DNA from: Sacculina carcini
Taxonomy: Eukaryota; Arthropoda; Thecostraca; Sacculinidae
Direction: 5' to 3'
Length of the DNA stretch: 64,000 nt
Assembly (NCBI GenBank): GCA_916048095.2
Contig: OU696578.1
Coordinates: 8,664,045-8,728,044 of the forward strand
Positions within the stretch are counted from its first letter, which is position 1; each line of letters starts with the position of its first letter. Below the pieces are notes generated by a model. The model did no database searches. It worked only from the letters and a program-made list of their open reading frames with translations, and was not told the DNA's origin. The position numbers were made by a program, and so were the translations under genes. Below are positions 24,196-34,352 of the stretch, piece by piece.

Positions 24196-25424
24196 TCATG
24201 GAGGAAATGAAGAGCACGCGAGGTGCGCCATGATAGAATGAGTCCTTGAACTCCACGCAGCACATGAAAGACTTCTCGTGCGTTGTGTCGCCCGCAAGAG
24301 ACGTTTCCTAAAAATGTTCCCAGTCTCCACTGCTGATTGATCGGCCAGTTTCGGACGATTATGAGCCTCAGCTGGAGTCAAATCAGCTGGTGTCATGCTC
24401 AGTCGATGTAGTATATCGAGTCCAGCTACTGAAATATCAGCTCCGGAATCCGGAAGTGCCGATACTTTGATGGTCTTGTCGGTTTGCAACGTCACTGTCA
24501 CCCGTGGTGCATGTTCAGCCGTCGTGCTGGCTATGATGCTCGTGACTTGCATCTGTGATACGCTTTGCGATTGTGTCCTTGAACGCTGGCGACACACTTT
24601 CTGAAAATGTCCTTTTTTCTTGCAAAATTTGCACGTGATCTGTCGAGCGGGACACTGAGTCACATCAAGATGCCACCTACCGCCGCACCACGAACATGTT
24701 TTCTCATGTGGAGTCGCGGAACCCGCCTTGCTGAATCGCTTGTATTTTATTTGAGCCACTTGGTGTCCAAGAATAGTCGATGCGTCGCGACTAGCGGCTT
24801 TCTGTGCTCTGCAAATTTCTATAGCATTCTGCAGAGAAAGATTCGGGACAGCACACAGCTTCTGTACCGTAGAGGCGTCTTGTAGCCCCATCACAATTCG
24901 GTCACGAATAAGTGATTCACGACAGCTGTTGCAAAACTTGCAACGCGTCGCCAAGTCTTTCAATGCTGTGCAAAAATCGTCGAAGCATTCTCCTTCTGCT
25001 TGTCTTCTGGCGTTGAAGTTGCGCCGTTCGATAACATCATTGGTCTTCCCAACGATGTATGCCTCCAGGCCGGCTATAATAGAGTTAACGTCTTCAAATG
25101 CTGCCTGTGGTAAGTCGAGGTTCTCCATGACCTTGATGGTGTCGTCTGAGAGACACGACCTCAGTGCAGCTAACTGTATGGTCTTCGGTGCCGCTCTCAG
25201 GCCTGTTAACAGTGCAAAATCGTCCCACCGCCGTCTCCAGGCTCGAAACGAGTGCTCTCTGTCCACTGAAATTTCTAATCTGTGTGGCTGGATCGCTTTT
25301 GCCAACCACGAAAATGGCTCACCTTGTCGAGGGGCCGGCACTGGCGGTTCATGCTGAGGCAATGCTTGATCAACAACGGAAAGCTCGTCCTTGAACTTCG
25401 CTGTTGATCCTGTCGGCTGCGCCA
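24196..25424 (-). pseudogene. Ty3/gypsy gag and protease region
   Basis: The ATG lies directly at the LTR edge, so the gag start codon overlaps the primer-binding site by one or two bases. The capsid-like part (residues ~40-210) is followed by two zinc knuckles, CX2CX4HX5C (slightly off) and CX2CX4HX4C (canonical), at roughly residues 240-275. An aspartic protease active site, LPDSGADISVAG, lies near residue 330. Two knuckles followed by protease in the same frame is typical of Mag-lineage elements. The frame is lost downstream before RT. Confidence 0.9.
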
Positions 25425-25685
25425 TGTTCTAATTTACCTTGTCCCACAAGAAACACACCCAGTAAAAGTACACACTGATAATGCACAGTACACGTCACAG
25501 GCAGCGTACATCAATACTACCCGAACACAACTAACACATGTCAATGTCACACCACTAGCACACGCGCATACACACATTCAGTCAGCACATACACACAGTC
25601 AGTCAGCACATACACACAGTTAGTGTAGCTGGGTCATATTCGCAGGAGCGCACTCCGTAACGCGTAGGGGAGCTAACTCCCAACA
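25425..25685 (-). repeat. 5' LTR of the Mag-like element (261 bp)
   Basis: Matches 20943-21224 apart from a few substitutions and one fewer 21-bp repeat unit. It is followed by the GTTAT target repeat at 25686-25690. Confidence 0.95.
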
Positions 25686-25690
25686 GTTAT

Positions 25691-26846
25691 TGAAAAAATT
25701 CACGGTGAAGTTTAAGAATATGTAGCCATTAGCTTCAGAAAAAAACCAGCATTCACAAAACTATTACGCGCATATATTAGGTCCGCAACCAAAACGTGAC
25801 CAAGGAACGACCCAAGCTGTCTGTGTGTAAGCGGCGTCTCTACTTACTGCCAGGTCATTGCTGACGTGGACCAATCAGGTGCCACGCCAGCGACAGGTCA
25901 GACGTGGACCAATCATAAAGCCGAGAGTGGCCCACACAGCACAAGAACATATTTAAATACGACACTAACATTAAATAATGCAAAATAAAACTAATAGCAA
26001 TTACAATAAATATATAATATAACATTACACCAATTTATACTAAAACAACTCACAGTACTCAAAACACAAAAAAATAACAATGGACAGCGCAATTGTCGCT
26101 TAACGCTTATATGCGTCGCAACCACTCCAAATGAAACAAAGTCACCACAAATAAGCCTCAAACATATGGAGCGAAATTACAACACCGCTAAAACGTCAGA
26201 TCAATGGGATTCTTCCAATTCACTGCGTATGAATAGTCCATGAACCTCAATCAACCTGTGTCGAAACCCTGATTTAATTCTAGCAGAAAGTCAAGCACTT
26301 AATAGCATAAAAATCCAGCCGCCATCGATGAACGAGGACAAGTGTTAAAACGTTTATTCAAGCGGACACGTATCACAACTGCAAACTCAAAAATAAACGC
26401 AAATATTTCGGCGAAAATGAGCATAACACAGACCACCAACTATATTACAACTATTCAATATGTCAGTAACTATATATACATATATTGGCGTTTATAATTT
26501 AGCTCGCATATAACACGCCACCAGAAAACCCTCACTGTAGGTGCATTAATATAAGCGGCGCGTGAAAAATAGGAGATTTGATGATGAACATACACGTGCC
26601 ACAACATCAAACATATGAGACACATGAGTGAACAGACAGACAGACAGACAGACGGTGAAGGTGTAACACAAACAAAAGCACGCACAAATAACGACTGAAT
26701 ATTAGCAACACACAGACTTCTAGACTAACACACTAACACACAAACACACACAGAAAACAGCAATGGCGTCCCGTATTAGCATGTGGACAATGTAGGAACG
26801 TGACAGGACAGAGAGAGAGAGAGAGAGTAAGAGAGAGAAGACGCAG
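25691..26846. other. Intergenic DNA and 3' UTR/flank of TMBIM copy A
   Basis: No gene is seen from 25691 to about 26240. From about 26245 the sequence matches 36208 onward, marking the 3' edge of the tandem duplication. It holds short AC- and GACA-type tracts near 26640 and 26720, and a (GA)n tract near 26812-26840 just below the stop codon of copy A. Confidence 0.6.
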
Positions 26847-28724
26847 TTAATCGCTGGATGATCCGACCAGTTGAAGTAATGCTATGAAAATTTCCATGAT
26901 GTCCATGTAGAGTACAATGGCACCGTAGATATGTTCCTCGGCACTGATCTCATGTTTACGACCTCCCACTATCTGCTGCGTGTCGTACACCAAGTACTGA
27001 CACACACACACACACACATACAATCACATATACACGAACACATACACACAGACAGACAGACAGACGGATTGTTGATGCTACCACACCAGCACTGACCATG
27101 GAGAAGAGCAGAGCGATGAGACCGGCGTAGACCAGCTGAACGATCTTGATGTCGGTGTAGATACTGATGAAGATGGCGACCAGGCCGAACAGGAAGACGA
27201 CCAGCGAGGCCACACCCAAGAACATGCCGCAGCCGGTGAAGTCGTACTTGGTCTGCGTGGCGAACATTGACAGCAGCAACGTGATGCCGGCGGTCAAGCC
27301 CACCGCCAGAATCACTATTTTTGTGTCGTAGAACGAAGATATCATGGCACTCATGTACGCGAACGATGCCGTCTAACAAATACACATACAAACATATGAA
27401 GAGAGAGAAGAAAACACAAATGACTGCCACTTTAGTCAAACGTTTCGGTCTTGAGACCTTCGTCAGTGACTATAGACAGATTAGTCACTGACGAAGGTCT
27501 CAAGACCGAAACGTTTGACTAAAGTGGCAGTCATTTGTGTTTTCTTCTCTCTCTTCATATATGTCGAGAACTTCAAATACAAACATATGTGTGGCGTATT
27601 TATTCCCGAGTATAACGCGCGCAAACGTTTCTACCCGAACAAGAAGTATAAGAAGTTTGGTTGTGTGTGTGCGTTATGAACGAGGTCTGGTCATATTCAA
27701 TACAAATACATATATCGATTGTTCAGTGTTTTGACTGAGCCGCTGAAGTGACACGCTGAAGTGTCTTCTATATGCTTTTATAAATGTTATTAATTATGAC
27801 CGCGCGTGTTCAACAATATGCGTCACCTAAAATCTCACTTTATCTCAACTGAGAATGGGCGGAAATAATGGCATGCCGATTTCTAATAGAAAATTACGGG
27901 TTGGTGTATGAGTGTGTGTTAGTGGGTAGGTGTGTGTGTCGATGTGTCAGTATGTGTCAATGTGTCAGTGTGTGTCAATGTGTGTCAATGTGTCAGTGTC
28001 AGTATCAATGTGTGTCAGTGTATCAGTGTCAGTGTGTCAGTATCAATGTGTGTCAGTGTGTGTATCAGTGTATGTGACTCACGAAGAGAATGAGCATGAT
28101 GAAATTGGCGGGGAACTTTCGTCTCAGACCGTGACAGCACATCAACGACAGAGAGGTGATGAAGAACACACCGAACGATACCCAGTACAAGTAGGAATTA
28201 CGACGCACAAACTCCTTTACATCTTCACTGCTCAACCACACAACAACAACAACACGCTAACATTAACAACAACAAGCTACTATCGCCATCAACAACACAA
28301 CACACCAACAATACGTGTGTGTATGTGTGTGTTTTGCTGCCTAATTAGTAACTATTCTATCATTATTTACAACATGATAATGACGTCATATCTGTGTTTT
28401 ATTATTATTTCAAATCATATTTGATATATTCCCGTGTGTTGTGTATAATTTAATTTCTATCTTCAAGTGTTTGTTTGTGCATCTGTGTATGTACGCGTGT
28501 GTGTCAGTTTGTCAGTATTAGTGTTAGTGTGTCAGTATGTCAGTGTCAGTGTGCATACTGACTTCAGTACAAACAATGCAACGATAGCCAGTGTTGAGCT
28601 CAGTTGCACACTCAAAATCACGTATACTTTACGGATAAAAGCATGTCTTATGGCCTTGGAGGAGAATGACGTGCCAAAACCAGCCACATTCTCCACCTTC
28701 GGCTCCTCCATGCCTCCCGCCTCA

Positions 28725-28788
<64 letters not shown>

Positions 28789-31361
28789 GACGTAATATAC
28801 ACCAGTACAAGAAATATATAAACCTGCGTAATATGACAATATATGTTGCGATGAATTGCCTAAATTTCGTTAAAAAAAGATGCATAATTAAAATCAAACA
28901 CGACCCATACAACTTGTCAAATTACTTTGAATATTCAAAAATTAATATATCAATGTTTTATATAGTTATAAAGTGGCCATACTTCACCTTCAATAAGAGA
29001 TAAACAAACGATTTTATCAGTCACTTTGGAAAAATCGACAGTTCAATTCTGTGATGTGGAAAATATTTGGCTGCAAGCGAGAAAAACACTTGTTGTTTGA
29101 TAAAATCAATATTTATCGCTGGCTGTCATGGCAACGCACAAACAAACTCACAACTTGCGTCAAATCACGGGCTCAAGCAACAAGACATCTTCCAGTATTA
29201 GAAAACATTACAAATACAACACACACACACACATGAATATGATGAATTTAATAGCAAGAAACAACCAAAGAAAACACAAAACTCACAATTAATAATTAAG
29301 CAAGCGAAAAATACTCTTCATCAATCTGTTTTATTCAATGGAACAAATTCGACATTGTGACACCAATATGGTTGAGAAAACAGGCGAGATTGTTTGAAAG
29401 CCACTGTCAAGAGGAAAACTCGGCTGAATACACGCTGCACGGCGTAAAAACAAAAACTATAAGCCAATATACAAACACCAGAAAACAGAACAATTAACCG
29501 ATTTATATTCAGAGAGTTAAAAAAGATTGAAGGCCTCAAGTGACAGCTGATACACGCGAAAAAACCGAAACTTATGAACACACACATGTGTGTCCCGTGC
29601 AGATCGCTACCACCGCAGAACCAACCCTCTCCACACTATGGCGCCACAAGGACGGAGGACGAATTAGAGAGGGCCATCTCCCCAGAATGCATGACACAAC
29701 ACATGACTGATATCTGGCACCATCTACTGCTGGGTGGACAGGGGCTGATTACAGAATTCGCCCAAGAAATTCCGCTCCGCCGGGTTTCGAACTGCTTGTG
29801 AGGTGGGTGTACTGCCACTACACCACGCAGTCATATGACAGTCTGAAAAGAGAAGAGATTATAAAAACATGCAAAAGATTCAAGCTGCACCCGGACGTGA
29901 TCAATATTATTGCGGAAGTGTACCAAGAAGACTCGACACAAATTGAAATTGGGAAAAGAAAGAGCAATATGAAGATCACAAGCGGAGTAAGACAAGGCTG
30001 CACAGCGTCCACCTCGTTGTTCAAATTGGTCACGCTCGAGATCATTGAAGAAATAGAAAAATTGGGGAAAGGATTCAGAGATGAAGAGCTGAAAATACCA
30101 TGCCTGTTTTTTGTCGATGATGCATTGCTGCTAGCTACAACAGAAGAATGTGTGTATGTGTTTGTGTGTATGTGTGTATGTATGTGTTCAATTTTACAAG
30201 CACCCACGTACTTTCTGTCGATTTGTGCTCCATATTTTTGTCCCCATACCGCTCTGTGTCTACACTTTATTACCCTGCTCCTGCTCGCGCCTTTGTCCTC
30301 GAAAGTGCGCTATATTAAATACATGTTGTTGTTGTTGTTGTTGTGTCATGTGAGTGTGCATTGTAAATAAGTGCGGAGTTCGAGTAAATATGGACATATG
30401 CCTAGGTGTATGTGGATGTAAATACATGCGAAAAAAAACTTATGCTATGCTATATAGCGTTGTTAGGTGGTTTATAGGTTGTATGTATGTATATATATGT
30501 ATGTATATGATGATGAAGATGTGTGTATAAACCGGTTATTCGAGTGCCAACATAAGGCACTGTTGTGTGTTTACAGATAAAATACAAATAGCATCAGAGA
30601 GTGCCGTTGTAAAGGCCAAACTCTCGTCTCTGATCTGATCTGATCAGTCCACTTATTACCAGAAAAAGCCAGTTGGCAATTGTGTGGAACGAAAATGCAG
30701 TTAGATACCGCAAACAGTCGCAACACGGTAAATGGATGTCAGTTGATAAGCAAGTGCTTGATGAGAAGGTGTCATTTAACACCAGCTCATCACGCACGTG
30801 CTACGATGTAGTGACGTCAATGAGTGGAGCATTTGGTGATTCAACACGCACATAATGACGTGCACACAATCACACACACACACACCGTGATCCATTTCAA
30901 GCAATAATTCATGCAGGCTACACAATGTTACTGCGACATAGCAGGAACGTGTGCTGCATCCACCAAAATACCTGTATGTTTACATAAAACAAAGCAATCA
31001 TTTTCTTAGCTCGGTTCAATGCGTGAAGAATTGACTCCTCTACCCAAGGATATTTGGGGCAATTAAAAGAATATTCAGCAATTACAAACCCATCAATTAA
31101 GCCACTGAACCTCATTGCGCTTATTGGTAAGAAGTACACTCAGTAGAGAATACACTTAATCAACGTGTCAGTGTGTCAATGTGTGTGTCAGTGTGTAACT
31201 CACAGATGAAGCGAATCCAAACGCCGATTGTGTTGGATGTCCAGCATTTGCAGGCGGATAACCGCCCACCTGGGCTGGAAACCCCGGCTGTGGAGCATAC
31301 CCCGCCTGGGGCGGATATGCTTGTGGTGGGTAACCTGCTTGTGGTGGGTACCCACCTCACT
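26847..31361 (-). CDS. TMBIM/GRINA-like: TMBIM/Lifeguard family gene, copy A, first exon truncated and chimeric
   Basis: Bax-inhibitor-1 superfamily membrane protein; family members sit in ER/Golgi membranes and modulate calcium leak and cell death. Exons in transcription order: remnant exon 1 at 31204-31361, exon 2 28559-28720, exon 3 28083-28227 (acceptor uncertain), exon 4 27097-27372, exon 5 26847-26996. Exons 2-5 are intact and encode the multi-pass core, including [12 protein letters not shown], the first membrane helix, [28 protein letters not shown] and the C-terminal VYDTQQ...[10 protein letters not shown] signature. Exon 1 has lost its ATG and most Pro-rich repeats and joins RRP5-derived DNA at about 31361-31385. 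Translation could only start at the exon 2 methionine (GGMEEPK) or in the fused segment, which is out of frame. The intact core suggests recent or ongoing function. Confidence 0.85.
27394..27560. repeat. Near-perfect hairpin insertion, 78-bp arms, 11-base loop
   Basis: Left arm 27394-27471 and right arm 27483-27560 are reverse complements of each other. The insertion lies in intron 3 of copy A and is absent from the matching site in copy B. The direct repeat ATACAAACATATG at about 27384-27397 and 27580-27592 looks like a target duplication, with an extra TCGAGAACTTCAA tail on the right. Each arm contains CTGACGA, a short GGTC/GACC stem and GAAAC. Confidence 0.9.
28727..28784. repeat. (CA)n microsatellite at the exon 2 acceptor of copy A
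   Basis: 58 bp of pure CA (GT on the sense strand) lying immediately upstream of the GCTTGAG acceptor of TMBIM exon 2. In copy B the same place holds only about 16 bp of repeat. Confidence 0.95.
29690..29832 (-). repeat. tRNA-derived SINE (copy A intron 1)
   Basis: Read on the minus strand, it starts with a tRNA-like head containing an A-box-like TGGTGTAGTGGC and a B-box-like AGTTCGAAACC. GCCTCACA-type anticodon-arm sequence resembles tRNA-Val. A body ending near ATCAGTCATG follows. The same element is present at the paralogous site in copy B, so it predates the duplication. The discriminator and stem pairings are degraded, so it is not a functional tRNA gene. Confidence 0.7.
29834..30647 (+). 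mobile_element. 5'-truncated non-LTR retrotransposon fragment
   Basis: Absent from the paralogous site in copy B, where the sequence runs straight from the SINE head into TCCACTTATTACC. The first ~310 bp encode part of a reverse transcriptase: YDSLKREEIIKTCKRF, then SGVRQGCTASTSLFKL and the catalytic LFFVDDALLLA. Coding capacity ends in a GT tract near 30150. The remaining ~500 bp are non-coding, with a (TTG)n tract and short TATG repeats. It is a dead-on-arrival insertion inside intron 1 of copy A. Confidence 0.75.
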
Positions 31362-31384
31362 GAATTCTGACAAAGTGACAAGAA

Positions 31385-31996
31385 CTGAATTCAACTGGCA
31401 AAGTCGCGACGAAACACAGCCACGATCAGCAGCCGGCTCCTCTTCTTCAACTGTTCTCCCTGTTGCTCTAACACGTCTCCCTTTCTTGGCCTTCTTCTTG
31501 AAGCTCGGTTCAATGCGTGAAACGCCATCGTGTGAATCAGCGACAGTGGACGCAACAGTTCGTCTCTTTTTCGTATTTTTCTTCTTGACTGCCGAAATAA
31601 AGCTGCAATCCTCGTTTACTTTGTTGACGCATTTTTTCATCCTCGATGCGAAACCTCAAGCAGATAGCAAACTATGCAGCAAACAAAAATACAAACACCA
31701 GCATAACAAATGAATTAAGAGTCAAAAATTTATCCTACATCGTGTGTGTAAGCATAATGAACTTCCACACAACAATATAGAAACGATATGAGGAATTATA
31801 TAATGACTGAACTTGGTTTCACCTCGCCATCATCATATCCAAGAATAAAGTGACAATTAAGTATTGCTTCTGATAAATACCCATAATAAAAGCAACATCC
31901 TAACATCATTCATAAAAACAAACTAAACTTACCAGGAAATTCAACTTGAAAACAAAAAATACAAGGGCCAAATTATCTGACGCAATCAAAGCACGC
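31385..31996 (-). pseudogene. Duplicated 5' end of the RRP5-like gene fused to TMBIM copy A
   Basis: Matches 20086-20692, with a small number of substitutions and a ~15-bp insertion near 31827-31843. It carries the same ATG and the first ~85 codons (KKCVNKVNEDCSFISAVKKK and onward), plus about 350 bp of upstream sequence. The reading frame continues across the junction into TMBIM exon 1 in the wrong frame and ends at a TGA that overlaps the exon 1 splice donor. So the RRP5 5' region now lies directly upstream of TMBIM copy A on the same strand. Confidence 0.9.
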
Positions 31997-32149
31997 TGTT
32001 GTTGTTGGTTACTGCATATAGAACACGATAGGCTCAAATGCAGGCAGAGCTGTTCACAAGGTTCACACAGTTGGTTTGATTTTACACAAGCACCATATAT
32101 ATATGATACTTATGTTGCCTTAACCTAGAGGTTCTTATTTAGAAAATAG

Positions 32150-32286
32150 TGTGGCCACCTGTGCGAGTGGCGTCTTGGTGGTGTGATCGTAGGCTCCGCC
32201 CACCACTAGCGCCTCTGAGTTTGCGTGTGTGCGTGACAATACATCAGTCTCTTGTTTCGTTCTGTGTAGTGAGCAGCGCTTCTACA
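32150..32286 (+). repeat. 5' LTR of the plus-strand CsRn1-like fragment (137 bp)
   Basis: TG...CA termini, adjacent to a tRNA-Trp-type primer site at 32288-32298. It has the same length and the same first seven bases (TGTGGCC) as the LTR at 36071-36207, though the internal sequence has diverged. Confidence 0.8.
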
Positions 32287-34352
32287 GTGGTGACCCCGTT
32301 TGTTTGCGCTCCTAAAATGGAAGGCACGCCAATGCAGTGTTCGTTCGGTACTCGGGTTGAATTACCTACCTTCGATCCCATCGATGTGGATACATGGCTT
32401 GCCATGTGTGACAATTCGATGGCGGATGCAGGCATCACAGTGCAGAGCACCATGCTGAGGAAAGTATTAGCCAAACGGCCAGCATCACACTTTCGCCTGG
32501 TTAAGGATTTGGCTACAGCAAGTCCTCTACCTGCCGACTGCTACTGACAGCTGCGTGCACGACTGAAGCAGCGTCTCCATCTCACCCCCGCAGAGCGGCT
32601 AAGACGACTCAACAGTCTGCCAGCTGAATTGGGCTCACGTAGACCCTCAGATCTTTATAGCGACATAGAAGCTCTGTATCCAAACGACACAGGACACGAA
32701 ATAATCATCGAGACCTTTCTGTCGCGTCTGCCATCGCCCTTGCAATTGCTGTGCCGCGATTGGCTTCAAAAGATGACTCTCCTGGCAGTAGCCGTCAAAG
32801 CAGACGCTTATCACCGGCCATTGCACTCCGTAGCGACATTTCGCCACGAATCGGAGTGTGAAGAAGATGACGCAGTTGTTTTATCCACAAAACATGCTCC
32901 AGTTCGTCCCGTGGTTGTGTCTCATCGTGGTCGGCGACAAGCAGCGTCTGATCGTGCCTCACAACACATGTCGACGAGCGATTATGTCAATCGCTGGTGC
33001 AAGTACCACCGGCAGTGGGGACCAACCGCCCGCAGGTGCACAGCCCCTTGCACATTCAAATCAGACTTCCAGGGAAACGCATCCCGCAGTCGACAGTAAT
33101 GGCAGTTGCCGGCTGCAATTCCGAATGCTTCACGTTGTCGATCGCAGCGGACGCCAGTATCTGGTAGATAGTGGCAGCGAGGTTTCGCTGATACCCGCTG
33201 GAAATCAGCAGAAAACCGCTGGCACTCAACAAACCAATTCTGCGTGCCGCTAATGGTACGGTAATAAGTGTGTACCAGAACGACCTATCCCTTGAAGTTG
33301 ACCTTGGCCTCGGCAGAGTATACAAATTCCAGTTCTTGGTGGCAGCAGTTCCAGCGCCTATTTTGGGGGCCGACTTCCTAAGAGAGTTCGGCCTTGTTGT
33401 CGATATGCGCAACAGATGTTTGACAGACAGTGTCACTCACCTGTCGACACACAGCGGTGGTACAACAGAGCTGACTCACCCTGTGTTAGCGCACATAAAC
33501 AAGACACAGGGCTCACGCTGCGACGGGGAAGGGTTCGGTGTCATACGCTCATCAACCGAGTTCCAGCGTGTTTGTATTCCGCCTAAAGGATTCCCTGCAA
33601 TAAATATTCCTGGAGTCGAACACAAAATTTGTCACCAGACGTGCGCCTGTTCACGCTCGTCCTCGTCGCCTGATGCCCGGCAAATTGACTGCGGCGAAGC
33701 GCGAACTGGACGAATTGTTGGAACGCGGTATAGTCGTACCTTCATCGTCTCCGTGGTCCAGTCCAATTCATTTGGTGCAGAAAGACGGCGGCAAGATGTA
33801 CGGAATGGTTGGTTGTTACGAGCGTCTCAACGCCATGACAACCCCCGACAGATATCCGATACCTCACTTGCAGACTTTTGCTGATCTTCTCGACGGAGCC
33901 ACCATTTTCAGCACACTAGACCTCGCGCGGGAATTTGCGCAGATACCAGTTACCGCTGAGGATCAACCCAAAACCGCAATCACGACACATTTCGATCTCT
34001 TTCAATACACGAGGATGTCGTTTGGTTTGTGTAATGCGGCACAGACCTTCCAGCGCGTGATCGACTCGGTGCTGAGAGGCATGCCACGTGTATACGCGTA
34101 TATCGACGATATACTCGTATACTCACCCTACAAGGAAACTCATCACAAGGATCTGCGCGAGCTGGTGAAACGTCTCTCTGCTGCAGGTCTTGTGGTGAAA
34201 CCGGAAAAGTGCAGATTTGGCCTCCCGACCGTGCGTTTTCTCGGTCTTGAAGTGTCATCGAGTGGAATTTCTCCTCTGTCAGACCGAGTGAGTGATCTCT
34301 GCACGTCTCGCCAACCCCGAGATGCCAAAGAATGTCGCCACTTTATAGGAAT
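32150..34352 (+). mobile_element. CsRn1-like Ty3/gypsy fragment (5' LTR to RT), truncated
   Basis: A 137-bp LTR (32150-32286, TGTGGCC...TTCTACA) is followed, after one base, by TGGTGACCCCG. This matches the complement of the tRNA-Trp 3' end, the primer used by CsRn1-clade elements. The gag starts at ATG 32317 and carries the CX2HX9CX3C (CHCC) motif typical of that clade, with an in-frame TGA at about 32545. Protease (YLVDSGSEVSLIPAG, ILGADFLREF) and RT (YAYIDDILVYSPY) follow in shifted frames up to about 34352. There sequence switches abruptly to the opposite-strand partner. RNase H, integrase and 3' LTR are missing. Confidence 0.9.

Larger units (their letters stand above)
20943..25685 (-). 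mobile_element. Full-length Ty3/gypsy LTR retrotransposon, Mag-like, decayed
   Basis: The element is flanked by the 5-bp direct repeat GTTAT at 20938-20942 and 25686-25690. LTRs run TGTTGGG...AGAACA in element orientation. Just inside the 5' LTR, TGGCGCAGCCGACAGGAT resembles the complement of a tRNA-Ser 3' end, as expected for a Mag-lineage primer site. A purine tract, GGGAGAGG, abuts the 3' LTR at about 21225-21232. Internal order is gag with two CCHC knuckles, protease, RT, RNase H, integrase. Frames are broken near 24190, 23905 and 23660, and by a TAA before integrase, so it is no longer autonomous. The two LTRs differ mainly by one 21-bp repeat unit, which suggests moderate age. Confidence 0.95.

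Noticed and set aside
27472-27560. Confident hammerhead ribozyme call
   Set aside because: The core-like order is present but stem II has an extra unpaired A, and stems I and III with a cleavable NUH site could not be drawn, so it is listed only as a question.
31200-31640. Second genuine RRP5-like gene
   Set aside because: Only the first ~85 codons are RRP5-derived; the rest is out-of-frame TMBIM exon 1. It is a chimeric fragment, unless transcripts prove otherwise.
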